Source of the DNA: Phytopythium helicoides
Lineage: Eukaryota > Oomycota > Peronosporomycetes > Pythiales > Pythiaceae
Assembly: GCA_024867545.1 (NCBI GenBank)
Contig: JANFNE010000073.1
Coordinates: forward strand, 62,001-126,000
DNA: 64,000 nt
Direction: 5' to 3'
The position numbers were made by a program, and so were the translations under genes. Numbering within the stretch: the first letter of the stretch is position 1; each line of letters begins with the position of its first letter. Below are positions 11,601-22,607 of this stretch, piece after piece. Under the pieces are notes generated by a model. The model was not told the origin of the DNA. It ran no database searches and saw nothing but the letters and a program-made list of their open reading frames with translations.

Positions 11601-12077
11601 AGCGAGTCGTGGATTGACAGCACACTTGACGTCGCAGTTGTAAGCTCGCGCTGGTATCGGTCAATGTCTCGCTTCTCAAGTGCGAGCTTCAGTAAGCGAG
11701 CCCTACTATATGGAGTGCTGTGGTGCAAAAAGGTACCTGCAACCGCGCGACGTCGCCTTTCATCCTCACGATTTCCTCGATTGAGTCGACGAACTCCTGG
11801 TGGTTCTCGCTGCAAACCTCACGGATTTCGTTCTCCTTGGCCGCTGCATACTCCTGTAGACTCACTGCAAGCACCCGAGGAGGCTTGGATTGTTACATTT
11901 TGCTAATGGGATCTTCAAGATTTCTGCCAAAAGCCCACCGGAGAAGTTGTTGCCCCACTGCTTCTCGATGGCCAGCTGGATGCCGGACGCCAACCGTGCA
12001 TGTGACTGTGCGATGTTCTCCACCAGCACCACCCACTCGCTCTTGGACTGCCATTGCCGCGCGCGCGGTGGCTCCAT
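8638..12077 (-). CDS. SEC15: Exocyst complex subunit Sec15 (EXOC6), multi-exon
   Basis: Coding blocks in gene order: 12077-11897 (begins MEPPRARQWQSK), 11864-11737 (KENEIREVCSENHQEFVDSI, the classic Sec15 N-terminal helix), about 11700-11530, about 11500-11290, about 11250-11160, about 11110-10210, about 10080-9985, about 9900-9660 and 9582-8638. The last block (MWDLINYLKVTFAQLEQLP ... GIANFKRNLDALMDFIGSI ... VLDKIKDH) matches the conserved Sec15 C-terminal helical domain that binds Rab GTPases. Sec15 tethers secretory vesicles at the plasma membrane. Family match and order are clear; several splice junctions are not. Intron 1 is only 32 bp by the only model that keeps frame (11896-11865), and the block 2/3 boundary lacks a good acceptor. 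An internal Ser/Pro-rich insert occurs at about nt 10900-11010. Confidence 0.9.
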
Positions 12078-14257
12078 GCTTGTGACTCTTCAAGATCTCG
12101 AAATGTGTCGAAATGTTTGTTTTATATTTGGACATTCCGAAACAACCAATTATGATATATCGAAAATTGTGATAGGTCGAAATGATGCAAATCTCAAATT
12201 TAAATCAGCTGCAACACAGGCAGTTTCCCGCTGAAATTCTCTGCGAGGAATGCACCGCTTCTTCAAGGTGGAAGGTGTCGCCTGCGAAGGAATGCGCATT
12301 GCCGTGGCTCTTCGCGTTGGACAAGCGTGGCTTCATGCGTGCCTTGCGCCATCTAGACCTTGGCCACGAGAGTTCAAGTGCGAATGCACCGTACACTTGG
12401 ACAAAAAGCGCGTTTTATCTCGCGCGACTGGCTTCTCTAACGCGCCAAGGGCGGACAAACATGGCCAGCAGCAACATAGCTGGCTTCGCGCCCCACATTT
12501 CATATTCGCTACTGGCTTTTTGCAGCAATTGAGACATCACCAAACCAGCCGCATTACGATGGTGTGAAAATAGAGTCGTTCTCCAATAACACGATTGGCA
12601 TCAGTCACAGGAATCGTATCCATTGTAGTTGCTGTCAATATAGTAACAGCAAGCAAAAAAGCGCTGCAGTCGCGACACGTACCATACGCTTTGGAGCAGT
12701 TCGTGACGAGCGAGATCGAGGCTTCTGTACGGCGAGTGCACATCCCTGTGGCGAAGTTGAACTGTTGCCATCGTGGCGTTTGGCGAAAAAATTGGCGCCA
12801 TGCATCTTCCGGCACTGCCTCGCGCTTTCGTCCACAATCGATGGGCGGTCGCTTGGACTATCCCGTGTTGAAGCCATCCCGAGCAGCATTAGTGACGCGC
12901 TCCTTCGACACTGCGAAAGCATTTGTGCCGCAGGTGGTGTACGGTTCAAGCGGGGTAAAAATTTTGAAGTAAATGGCGTCAGCAAATTTGTTTTGTTTTT
13001 GCATTATTTTTAAAAACTAAACAAAAAAATCTCAAATTGGTCATGTGGGCCACATTACGAACCTGGGTTGTCGTTGGCAGCCACCGCCGCCACCAGGACG
13101 CGCGTGACCGCTGGGACTCGCATCGGCTGCGAGACGGCCAACCACCAGAACCCCCTCGCGCGAAGCAGGCTCTCGATACTTTCGTGCAGTCTGGCGTGTG
13201 GCGTTGCGAAATGACTTGGAGTTTGTATGGCTGAGCGCGGCCACCCCGGCGTAGCGCATGCAATAACAATCTGCTTCCGCCTGGTCGAAGCAGCCTCCAT
13301 ACACTTTCCAAGAGAAGCGCTCTTCAAAATGCGATCCTTTTGGCAGGGATACGCGGCGGTCAGCGCAGCACAAGCCCACGCTCGGATGTTCACTCGAGCG
13401 TCAGTCAGCACCTCCTCGACAGCCAGTGGTGCTTGGGGGAGAAAGGTCTCGAAGGTCGTGATCGCCGGGCTCTGTCGCAGGCGCGCGGAGCGCCTCCTGA
13501 GTGGCTGAGCGCTCGAAGGTCGAGCTCCACGTCGCCGCCGTGGAGCGCGGCTGTGATCGCGGCTCCTAGATTCGGGAGGCTTGGCGGCCACGAGCAGGTG
13601 CTTGGAACGCGGGAGCGGGTGCGGAGGTCGATGATCCGATACCCTGCGCAAGTGTCTATGGATCAGTGCACCACATCTCGTGGTGGCGCTCGCTCGCTGG
13701 CGAGGAGTCGGTGGTACGCGCCTCGCCTCGTGCACGATAGACAGAAAGGAAGCGAGATACACCGCGGGGCCGTCCCAACACAGATACACACCCTCAGAAA
13801 ACTAAAGACACGAAGCAGACCTGTCAGGCAGGCATGGAAAAGGTGGACCTTTGGGCTTCCTAAAATGTATTTTATCAGCAAGTGCGATTGGGACATGATC
13901 GGCCTTCGACACCACGGCACTGCCGTGCTGGCTGGCATATGGCTACAGACTTTCTTTCGCGCGTGGGGCTTCTGGCCTGTGCGTAATGGACGCGGGGAAA
14001 TATTTGCTGCAAAGCCTGCCACGACAGCTCAAGCCCGCGTTGCAATGCATCAGTGCAGTGCATTGGCACGGACTGTCTGGTGGTTGGCACAACCATCGTG
14101 CCAATCGATGGGCCGTGGGTTGTGCATCATCGTTCATTCAGAATTCTTCAGCGAGCGAAGAGGTGTCCAGCCTTGTCCCTCCGTGACGGCAAGGGTGGAC
14201 ATCGGTTACCCATCACAGCCGAGCGCTGATTCGCTGAAAATCGACCGATTCTCTGCT
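12078..14257. other. Gene-poor interval between SEC15 and the array
   Basis: About 2.2 kb with an AT-rich patch at 12110-12210, immediately upstream of SEC15. Open frames on both strands (for example 13055-13789 minus and 13340-14509 plus) are Arg/Ser-rich, antiparallel to one another and without motifs, so none is called. Confidence 0.45.
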
Positions 14258-14424
14258 GGCGGCGCGCAATCTTCGTGCAACATCCAGATCTCGTGTTTTT
14301 TGTCGCTGTCAGCGCCATCTCCTCGGCGCGCAAACTTCGAGCAACATCCACGGGCCGCCAGCCTGGCTCGGCTCGCAATCTCCGCGCACCATCGACGGTC
14401 TCTTTTTGTCGCTGGCGGCGCCTT
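14258..14424. repeat. Three imperfect direct copies of a short unit
   Basis: Units begin at about 14258, 14322 and 14368 and share GGC[GT]CGCAA[AT]CT followed by CGTGCAACATC-like sequence. The first and third also share a TTTTTTGTCGCTG-like segment. Imperfect, non-coding, just before member 1. Confidence 0.6.
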
Positions 14425-14688
14425 CGCCACCACCAAGCAGCCTGGCAAATCTGCGATATTCCATGTTTTGGCAAATCAAAAGGCTGGAAAATTTTGTCAC
14501 CGCATATGATTGGCGCAAAAGGACGCAGAATTTCTCGTACGGTATCGTACCGTACTTTTCGGCCGCACCCCGTCCGTCACACTTGGTGAAGCACCACCGC
14601 GGCTCTCGTACCCGTGCCGAGCAGGCTGGTCGCACAGGGTCATCACCCGATCGATCGATGCTCGCGTTCGTTCGTCGATGCTCGAGCT
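14425..14688. other. Upstream flank of member 1
   Basis: Sequence between the short repeats and the initiator-like element. A small self-complementary stretch (CGTACGGTATCGTACCGTAC) lies at about 14537-14556. No gene is seen. Confidence 0.4.
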
Positions 14689-14704
14689 GCTCATTTGTCA
14701 ATTC
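14689..14704 (+). promoter_or_regulatory. Oomycete initiator-like element, member 1
   Basis: GCTCATTTGTCAATTC matches 14 of 16 positions of the published oomycete initiator consensus GCTCATTYYNCAWTTT and lies 84 bp before the ATG at 14773. It favours that ATG over the upstream in-frame codon at 14614. Confidence 0.6.
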
Positions 14705-14772
14705 CTCGTCCGCCGCCGACCGACTGGAGCCAGCCGCCTGCCATCCCCAGCCTCCTGACAAGCATCGCAGCC

Positions 14773-15342
14773 ATGTCGACGGCCCACGCTCCGATCATGC
14801 CTCGCCTGACGCCCATTGCCATGGCTCCGACACTACCATCGCGGGCCTCGGCGCCGCTGTCGTTCCTTGAGACCGTCGACCGCGTCGAGATCAACGAGAC
14901 CGTCGAGCGCGACGGCGTCGTGTACTACGTGCTCGACGTGTACCTCAAGCACCACTCGAGCCGCATTCCGACCAACAAGAGCGAGCAGACGCGCGTGAAC
15001 CCGTCGCAGCCCGACTACCGCGTCGAGCACCGTTTCAACGACTTTGCCGACCTGCGCTACCAGGTCTGGAGCTACGCGCAGCGCAAGCACGCCACCAACG
15101 CCACGTGCGGCTACTGCGACGAGTACATGCACTTCATCGTGCACGCCATGAATCAGCCTCGGCTGCTCGTGCGCATCGGCACGGGTGTCAACAAGCGCAA
15201 GAACCTGCTTGCGAGCTTCTGCAACGAGTTCATCGCCATGGCCGTCGGCGCCAAGACGGCCTCGCGCTCGCGTAACCTCTCGTGCGACGGCTACCTGGCC
15301 ATCCCGTACATCGTCGAGCGCTTCTTCCGCAAGCGCGTCTAG
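14773..15342 (+). CDS. PX-like Cys-motif family member 1 (clade A)
   Basis: 189 aa, one exon, first gene of the array. Strand 1 is VDRVEINETVERDG (35-48), strand 2 is VVYYVLDVYL (49-58), then SRIPT. The PX signature position reads HRFNDF (87-91), keeping the Arg that binds the 3-phosphate of phosphoinositides in PX domains. Cys112 and Cys115 (CGYC), QPRLLVRI (128-135), a helix RKNLLASFCNEFIAMA (142-157), Cys171 and the terminal VERFF follow. No signal peptide or membrane segment is seen, so a cytosolic protein that may visit membranes is likely. The loop between SRIPT and the signature is only about 15 residues, making this a near-minimal version of the fold. Function unknown; phosphoinositide binding is inference. 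Confidence 0.88.
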   Translation: MSTAHAPIMPRLTPIAMAPTLPSRASAPLSFLETVDRVEINETVERDGVVYYVLDVYLKHHSSRIPTNKSEQTRVNPSQPDYRVEHRFNDFADLRYQVWSYAQRKHATNATCGYCDEYMHFIVHAMNQPRLLVRIGTGVNKRKNLLASFCNEFIAMAVGAKTASRSRNLSCDGYLAIPYIVERFFRKRV

Positions 15343-17128
15343 GCCAAGCGCCAGGCACTCGCCAAGCCACCGCCATCTATTTACATGCAACTGGTCGAAG
15401 GTTGCGCTCGGCCGCCTGCCTCCCGACGCCTCCACCTCGACGCGTCGGCGAGCCATCGCGGCATGAGGCCGATCAGCTTCACCGCTCCCTAGGTATTTAT
15501 TTAGTAGGTATCGAATGGAAAAACGACACTTTTTACAACATGTTGAAAATTTCTGGCTTTTTTCCGAATTATGGCTGCCGATCTGACTTGGGACATGCTG
15601 ACTTCTGTAAGGACAGAACTTTGTGGTAAATTTACAGATGTTTTTGTCATATTGTAAACCCAAGCTGTGACAACGCGTGTAGCCATCACCATGGTTCAGT
15701 TCACTCGCAGCTGGGCTTGCGCTCGTTGAAGCAGTCGGTTGCGCGTCATCTCCTCGCTTCCCGTGGTCCTCAGCGAGAACACACCAGTTGCGCTTCGTTC
15801 TCGTGAATTGCGATGTCCGCCCTTCATGCGGCGATCCATGTCCGCCCACCGATCCTTTGCACCGTTCCTGCCACAATTCGCAGCATCTTTGAGCGACTTG
15901 AATGAGTGAGTCCAATCCCGCGTGTTTTCGTACCTTGTCCGGCGTTCACACCGCAAACACGCCCGTCTGGCTTGCTTCTCTACCCTGTCCGACTTTGAAG
16001 GTTGGGATTTGTATGGATCAGCTCCATGAGCCAATGCCACTGCTGATCCACTCAGAGTACAGTACGAGCACCGAAGAAGCCTTCCCGCTTCGGTGCGAGC
16101 GCGTCTGTGGCGTGTACTATGGAAGGTGTATGCTGTGAGGGGCTTCAGTTTGCATCGATCGACTAAAGGTGCACATGCGCTTCCCAGCAATCGAGCTCAC
16201 AGTCGGTGGAACCTCCAGCTGATTTAAAAAGGCTTGCTGACACCCGCGATTAGAGCACACCGAGACTCGACCGTTTCGAGAAGGCAAGTCAGTATCGCTG
16301 ATGACATGGCGTTACGAATGGCTTGCGCGCTCATCGAAATGCGCGCTCTAGTGGCCACCTCGAGTCCAGACCGCTGCAGCCACTTTCCCCTGACGCCACT
16401 GCAGGCAGCACAGAGAGTGAGCCTCAATATCCCAGGAAGCGCAAGCGCGCTCAGCCTCGTTGAAAAGTGTTGCTGGCGGGCTTCAAGCGAGCAAATTTTT
16501 GCCGTGCCTCGAGCTCTCGGGCGATCTGCTCGCTCGCCTCTGCGTTGGAAAGCCGACATGATGGAGACGCTCTCGCCTCCACCCAAGACGCGGGTCTGCT
16601 ATCTGATTATGTCGCTAATGTGGCGTCGATCGACAAGAGACGAGGAAGGCGACCGTCGCGCAGTGATGGCTCTGGAGTTCACTATGCACACTGTGGCAAT
16701 GTCCACCGAGGCAAAATTCAGACTCCGAACTCATCGCCAGCCGGCCACTAAATAATTTTGACTCGCGAACACAAACGCGGCGTCCTCGGTTGTCTGCATA
16801 GTGAGCAGCAGTGGGCGGCGTCGCCAACTGGACCAGGTTGAGGTTTGGTCGGGTTCTGCGCCATTCCTGCAGGCATTTTTTGATCGCGCCGGGTGTTTTG
16901 CCCCACAGGTCGATCGAATGCTTTTCAGAGTTGGGGCCAGCTGAAAAATGGCACGCAGCAAGGGCTTGGCGCTGCAGACCGCTGCTGCTATAGCGCTCTC
17001 TGGCCTCTTCCGCGCCGATCGCCCAATGCTCCAGGTGAGGCAAAGGTCAGTCTCAAACTTGACGAGCAGTGCGCAGCAGCACAGCAGGTCCTGCCGCCTG
17101 CCCCTATTTATATATTTAAGCAGCAAGC
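15343..17128. other. Intergenic, members 1-2
   Basis: 1.8 kb. An AT-rich part lies at about 15480-15660 and a TATTTATATATTTAAG stretch at 17105-17120, directly before member 2. The longest open frame (15696-16190, minus) has no recognisable feature. Confidence 0.45.
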
Positions 17129-17695
17129 ATGTGCCGCTACTGGCCCGCACCTCGCACGCCTCCGCTCGAGCCGTTCAGCCTCGTGCCAACGCGGTCATCA
17201 AGCGCCGTGGAGCCCATCAGCGTACTCGAGAAGATCGATCGTGTCGAGATCAGCGGTTTCGACAAGCGTGGCGGTGTCGTGTACTACGAGCTCGACGTAT
17301 TTCTCAAGCAGCACAAGAACCGTATCCCGACCAACAAGCGACTGAGCACTGAGCGACGAGAGAAGCCCGACTACACCATCCAGCGCCGATACAGCGACTT
17401 TGAGCAGCTGCGTTACAATGTGTGGCTCTACGCACAGCGGCGACATGACGGCGGCAAGTCCTGCAAGTACTGCGACGCATACATGGACTACATTGTGTAC
17501 TCGTTCGCGCAGCCGAGACTCCTCATCAAGCTCTTTGGACGCGGCAAGGGCCTGCGTCAGCGGCTCTTCCAGAAGTTCAGCAACACGTTCAAAGACCTCG
17601 CGATCGGCGGCAAGCATCGAGTCCGGTACTTGATGTGCGACGGCTACCTCACAATCCCGTCGCTGGTCGAGCGCTTCCTGCGGGAGGACGTGTAG
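17129..17695 (+). CDS. PX-like Cys-motif family member 2 (clade A)
   Basis: 188 aa, one exon, from the ATG directly after an AT-rich box. The closest relative in the window appears to be member 1: same length, same short loop, and near-identical IDRVEI, YELDVFL and RIPTNK segments. It carries a textbook PX signature RRYSDF (86-91) followed by EQLRYNVW. CKYC has Cys112 and Cys115; FAQPRLLIKLF follows; the helix is RQRLFQKFSNTFKDLA; then Cys170 and IPSLVERFL. AATAAA at 17759, about 64 bp past the stop, could serve as its poly(A) signal. Confidence 0.9.
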   Translation: MCRYWPAPRTPPLEPFSLVPTRSSSAVEPISVLEKIDRVEISGFDKRGGVVYYELDVFLKQHKNRIPTNKRLSTERREKPDYTIQRRYSDFEQLRYNVWLYAQRRHDGGKSCKYCDAYMDYIVYSFAQPRLLIKLFGRGKGLRQRLFQKFSNTFKDLAIGGKHRVRYLMCDGYLTIPSLVERFLREDV

Positions 17696-19001
17696 AGGAC
17701 GACATGGAGCAACGAGAGCAAACGGAGTCTGGCGTAGGTATTTAGAAGTTGAAGCGTCAATAAAAGTGAAGTGTTGTCTGTTGCGTCAACTGTTGTTGCC
17801 CGCGTCCATTGTTGTTGCTGCTGCAGTTGATAGAGTGCCGATTGGTTTTGGATGAGCAATGATTTGCGGTGGTTCACCAACCTTTCAGACACGCCTGGTG
17901 TGTGAGCCATCGACCAAACCGCCGCCGTGGGGCTTCCATCTCCATTCAAGCCAGACACGTCACTTGGCAGCTCCAAGCGCAAAATTTGAAACAGTCGAAG
18001 TGTTGCGCAACCACCGATCCGAAGCTCCGCCCATTGGCGAACAGCAGTGTTCGTGCACAAATGAGACCTCCAAGCATTGCCAGAACACTACGGTAGCGCG
18101 GAGACAATGCAAATCGCCCTCACGCTTTCTCGCGTGTCCCCGCAGGCTGGGCTGGCAGGTGGACTCGAAGATCGGCATTGACGATGGTGCGCGGCTCACG
18201 CCAAGCGCAATCGCGGCGAGCTGGAAGCGCACGTGCGCCCATCCGATCGACCAGTCCGCAGCCGTTTCGGGTCTTCTCCCCACCTGTTAAACCGTCGATA
18301 GGTTCACATCCGGCCGCAAGCCACTCGAGAAATCATCCGTGGCGCTGGCTGGCAGAGGATTCGGAAGAGTTGGGCCATTACCACCGCTCGCGCAGAAATT
18401 CAGGCGAGCAAAGCGCTGGCAATGGCGTCAGCGTGGAAATTTGCGCGGGACGGCGGGCTCCAGTGGTGCTGGCGAGGTATGTAGAAGGGCCCAGCAGGCG
18501 CGGCTCGCTGGCTTGGCAGGGTCAAGTGAAGCCACTCGGACAGGTAAAGTTGGTCGTTTTCTGTGCGCTATGCGGGCATGTATAATCTATCATCGCGCCA
18601 AAAGCGGCACCTTGTCAATACAATCTTCCGTTCAAAAATCCACCAAAACTTCACTTTCTGTCACTGCAGAACCGGGACTTCAAGTCCGCCCATCCGCCCT
18701 CTTATACCTACCTTATTCTTCATCTGAGTATGCCGCTGGGTGTTCAGCCCGCTTACGCCCTCGCCCCATGGAAGCGAGAAAACAGGCGCCGAGGAGCGCG
18801 CGGCGCAATCCTCAAAGCTTCTTCGCGCTCCCACCGCTCGCCTCGCGCCTCGCTGCGCCCCATTCCTGCATCCGCGCGCCTCCGCCAGCAGCTCTCGACT
18901 TGAAACAACAGGACGAGGTCGTAGCTGCTCGCGGCATCTTATTGGGACCCAGCAGCTCCCAAAGTCCGACTTGTATTTCGTTTTCTTTGCCATCGGTCGA
19001 G
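17696..19001. other. Intergenic, members 2-3
   Basis: 1.3 kb. Contains AATAAA at 17759 and no supported gene. The frame of member 3 is open upstream to 18339, but that stretch has no family similarity. Confidence 0.45.
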
Positions 19002-19655
19002 ATGATGGAGAGCCCCGTGCACGGGAGGGCGCTGCCCCGAGGCGACTCGCTCAAGGAGCTGCAGCCGCTGCGCATGTGGCCGTGCCAGTACACGCGCGCG
19101 TCCGACTCGCTCGCGTTCCTCAAGACCATCGACCGCGTCGAGGTCAGCGGCGTCGTCAAGCGACACGGAGGCCTGCACTTCGTCTTTGACGTCTTCCTGC
19201 ACAACCCCGAGGTCCGCATCCCCACGAGCCGGCTGTCCATCACGCGCAAGTCGTCGATCGCCGACGAGCGAGAGGCACGCGACGCACCGCCGCCACCGCC
19301 CAAGGAGCCCGACTACCAGGTCGAGAGACGCTTTGCCGAGTTCGAGAAGCTGCGCTACAACATTTGGGTGCACGCGCAGCAGCCACGTCCGCGCAGCGGA
19401 TGCGTCTACTGCGAGGACATTACGGCCTACGTGGGCGACTACAACCGCAAGCCGCCGACCATCCGCGACCGACTGCTCTCGACGCGGTCGCGGCAGCAGG
19501 AGGTCATGGAGGTCTACGTCAACAAGATGATCACGCTCGCCATCGGCAAGGCCGGCGACGGACAGCGCTCGCCCACGTGCCACGGCTTCGACCACATCCC
19601 CAACCGCCTCGTGCGCTTTTTGAAGAAACGCAGCGTCATCGAGACGCTCCACTGA
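19002..19655 (+). CDS. PX-like Cys-motif family member 3 (clade A)
   Basis: 217 aa from the ATG at 19002 (a second ATG follows at once); the open frame extends further upstream without similarity to relatives. Core: SLAFLKTIDRVEVSG (36-50), VFDVFL, VRIPTSR, then a loop with a DAPPPPP run. The signature is RRFAEF (109-114) and the motif is CVYC, Cys134 and Cys137. The QPR segment of its neighbours is replaced by RKPPTIRDRLL, so this copy has a Pro pair near the place where true PX domains have theirs. The helix is QEVMEVYVNKMITLA; Cys193 precedes IPNRLVRFL. Confidence 0.85.
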   Translation: MMESPVHGRALPRGDSLKELQPLRMWPCQYTRASDSLAFLKTIDRVEVSGVVKRHGGLHFVFDVFLHNPEVRIPTSRLSITRKSSIADEREARDAPPPPPKEPDYQVERRFAEFEKLRYNIWVHAQQPRPRSGCVYCEDITAYVGDYNRKPPTIRDRLLSTRSRQQEVMEVYVNKMITLAIGKAGDGQRSPTCHGFDHIPNRLVRFLKKRSVIETLH

Positions 19656-21200
19656 CAAGTCCCTCGCGCCTACTTTATTCGTCTTGCTATCATAACGGGT
19701 CTAGGAGATAATGATACACTTGCACTTGCATGAACATCTTCTCTCGCCATGCTGGGTTTCTTTCTCCTCGGTGGGGGGTTGCTGCGAGCCATGGAGCATT
19801 GCGGCAGCGAGCGAGCAAGCCATCACGCAACTCAGGAGGATGCGGCGAGAACAATCACGGCAGCGAGTACTGTGCGTATCTGCGCGGCCCTGAGGCAGTT
19901 CGTTCCGTGTTGAGTCTGCATCATCCTCGTGAGCTCGGTTGGGTCAGCAAACTGACCAACAAGTTCAAGTTGCCTGCAAGATCTCCACCGAGCCATCTCA
20001 CTCGATCTACATACTCAGATATCGATGCCTACCTACTCGGTGGGCTATCGACGCGACAGCAAGACCTCGGGTCGACCGCGTGTGGCATTGTTAATAGCCC
20101 TTCATGATGTCATGCAGCGACTACGGATGATGACACCTATTAGTCGGAATCAAGTCGAAATGTCTACTTCTATCGTCATTTTTATTTTGTGCTGTACGTT
20201 TATGGCAAATGTAATTTAGCCAATGATTGACGGTAATGGGATTCCTTTTTAACCAATAGAATCTTCCCACTCAGCTAAGGAGCACTCGGGCCTCCTCGCG
20301 AACGCCGCAGCGAGTATGGGGCTGCCTGGCCTCGGCTCAGCTTTGCTCCATGGGTGCAGAGCTCCGAGTTGATATCTGCAAGAGGTTGCTGCAAGCAAAA
20401 CGCAGGCGAATGCGTGCGGATCGACTCTTTTCGACAGTCTTGACGGATCCAAAGGCGACTCCGTCTCAGTCACAGCTTTGCAGAGATCATTACCGTGGTT
20501 GTTGGTGACTCATCACCTCCACGAATCCACGAACGCCGCAGAGAGCCGTCTGGATGGGATGCACGCACTGCTTCGAAGCAGCGTGGCGAACGCCGACGCC
20601 AACACCAAGGGTGTGGGCGCCAGTCGCGAGCTTCAGCGTCAAATAGCCCCGCGCCACGCTGCCCGGTCAACTCGCACTTGACACCGCCTTGCCGCGTTTT
20701 CGATCCGCCAAGCACCTCCCGAGACATGTGCTGCTGCCCCCCACGCAGCCTGGTTCCATAGTGCAGTCCCCCATGGCAACGGCCCCTTGCGAGCCACAAG
20801 AATGCTGGCAGCGAACGTTCGCCTTCGCAGCGCGTGACAGGTCCTGTCAGCAGGCAGGTCCAGCTGCTCGAAGGCGAGTCAGTCCCATCGAGTCGACCCG
20901 ACTCACGCCCGTCCTACGCGACATGCAGCGCTCCTCATCTCACGCCGCTTGCAGGCAGATCGCCACACTTGCACTCACTATCGCCGGCAGGCTGTGCCGC
21001 CACTCACCCACCGCCACAGTGTGCGCACCCCGTCCATCTCGCTCTGTACGCGACTCGTACAGTAGCAACGTGGTGTCTACGCGGTACAGGGGGCGGCCAG
21101 CTCTCCATCCAGCGCAGCGTCTCGCCGTGCGAGGGCCAGACGCGAATTCCCCGCTCGCAGCACACGTCGGACGCCGATACGTAGAGACCCCACGCGAACC
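19656..21200. other. Intergenic, members 3-4
   Basis: 1.5 kb, with an AT-rich patch around 20130-20260. Open frames are short or are extensions of the shadow of member 4. Nothing is supported. Confidence 0.45.
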
Positions 21201-21580
21201 ATGCCGAGTCTTTCCAACCTGAGGACGGCGAGGCCGACATCGGCGGCGACGACCAGCGAAGGAGACCGCAATCCCGCGCGCGAGCCAGCTGTCTTCGTCT
21301 GGGGGGACGATGACGACGATGCTCACCACCACCACGGTCGCCACAACCACCACGGCCACCTCGGCCACCATAGCCACAAGAAGCAGGAGGTGGAGGAGGG
21401 CAAAATGCCGGCGCTGCTGCCCAAGCGCGTGGCGCCCAAGGACTACTACGCGCCTGCGGCGTCGCTGCAGAAGATTGAGCGCGTGGAGATCCGGTCCACG
21501 AAGCTCATCTCGGGCGTGGTCTTTTACGTGGTGGACGTCTTCCTGGTGCACCCGACGAGCCGCATCCCGACGCTCAACCT

Positions 21581-21633
<53 letters not shown>

Positions 21634-22025
21634 TCGAGAAGCAGCAGTTGAGCCCCGCGTTGAAGCGCCGCGGACCCGATTTTCGCGTGCTGCGGCGCTT
21701 CAGCGACTTTGACAAGATGCGCAGGCACGTGGGCCGCTTCGCGCGCGCGCAGCTCGTGGGCACGTGCGCCTACTGCGACGCGCTGCGGCTGTTCCTGGCC
21801 ACGTGCTTCTCGGCGCCCGTGCCGCTCGTCAAGCTGCTGCGCGTGAGCCCGGCCGCGCGCATGCCGATGCTCGAGGCCTTTGTCAACCGCGCTGTGCAGC
21901 TCGCCATCGGCCGCGCGCGCGTCGGCGGCGACCACGCGCGCCTGCCGCACCAGGCCAACTGCGCCGGCGTGCGCGCCGTGCCCGTGCTCGTCGACCAGTT
22001 TCTGAAAGCAAGGTGGCTGGTGTGA
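21201..22025 (+). CDS. PX-like Cys-motif family member 4 (clade A) with His-rich N-terminus and poly-Gln loop
   Basis: 274 aa. The N-terminus carries an acidic run (DDDDD, 36-40) and a His-rich stretch (11 His in residues 42-59) that could bind metal. The family core starts at IERVEIRS (92-99), then FYVVDVFLVHPTSRIPT. The variable loop that follows contains 17 consecutive Gln (128-144), encoded by a pure CAG tract at 21582-21632. The signature is RRFSDF (165-170), the motif CAYC has Cys189 and Cys192, the helix is MLEAFVNRAVQLA, and Cys254 precedes VPVLVDQFL. The poly-Gln tract lies exactly in the loop that varies most between members, so it probably leaves the fold intact. Confidence 0.88.
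21582..21632 (+). repeat. Pure (CAG)17 microsatellite inside member 4
   Basis: Seventeen uninterrupted CAG codons encode poly-Gln. Purity suggests recent expansion and likely length polymorphism. Confidence 0.97.
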
Positions 22026-22270
22026 CCCGGTCACAAAACCGAGTGGAAACCGGTTTATTAATTTAAAGAATCGATGTCTGGAAACAACGATGGATTCAAT
22101 CCACAAAGCTGGAAACAAGGATGGAAATGGAATCCAGAAAAAGGGAAACAACCATGGATGGAATCCAGAAGACGTCACGACATCTTGATTTTAGTATAGG
22201 GGGATGGGTTTTTTCTAAGTCAGGGTAAGTTACATAGCCGGGACAGTCGGTTACTGGATTTTGTCGGACG
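22026..22270. repeat. AT-rich interval with a short GGAAACAA-type minisatellite
   Basis: Three imperfect copies of a unit of about 30 bp (GGAAACAA, then GATGGA, then AATCCA) lie at about 22079-22165. The following 100 bp are AT-rich and show no gene. Confidence 0.7.
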
Positions 22271-22607
22271 CAGATGTCCGAACAATAGTGTTCCTGGATA
22301 AAAAGTTACTATTTAAATATGGTAGAATAGCTCATGAAGCGACAGTTCTATTCGAACGCCATGGGTCGGACGCCCTCAAATCCAGATGTCCGAACAGTAG
22401 TGTCCATGGATAAAAAGGGAGTGTTTAAATATGGTAGTAAGGTTCATGAAGCGACAGTTCAATCCGAACGAGAAGGGAGCACATTGGTCGTTTGTGATTG
22501 GCTCGCCCGCAAATCTAGATGCCCGGAAAATAGTGTCCATGGATAAAAAGGTAGTGTTTGGATGGTAGTAATGTTCATGAAGCGACAGTTCTATTCGGAC
22601 GCCAAGG
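22271..22607. repeat. Three tandem imperfect repeats of about 112-130 bp
   Basis: Copies begin at 22271, 22383 and about 22514. Each reads CAGATGTCCG-like start, ATAGTGT, ATGGATAAAAA, then TTTAAATATGGTAG (lost in copy 3) and CATGAAGCGACAGTTC. They look non-coding, are far more AT-rich than the flanking genes, and lie just upstream of member 5. They could be decayed transposon ends or a promoter-borne minisatellite. Confidence 0.8.

Noticed and set aside
12537..12815. Small minus frame with a mildly gene-like sequence
   Set aside because: Lacks an ATG (opens with GTG) and matches nothing; an overlapping plus frame is equally plausible.
13055..13789. 244-codon minus-strand open frame
   Set aside because: Low-complexity Arg/Pro composition typical of GC-rich shadow frames; no conserved motif.
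13340..14509. 389-codon plus-strand open frame
   Set aside because: Arg/Ser-rich, overlaps an equally long minus frame and crosses the short repeats at 14258-14424; no domain or family similarity.
14833..15915. 360-codon minus-strand open frame
   Set aside because: Antisense of member 1; its 3' half is the mirror of a supported gene and it has no motif of its own.
20940..22178. 412-codon minus-strand open frame
   Set aside because: It is the antisense of member 4; its Leu run is the CAG repeat read backwards, and the rest is GC-rich shadow coding.
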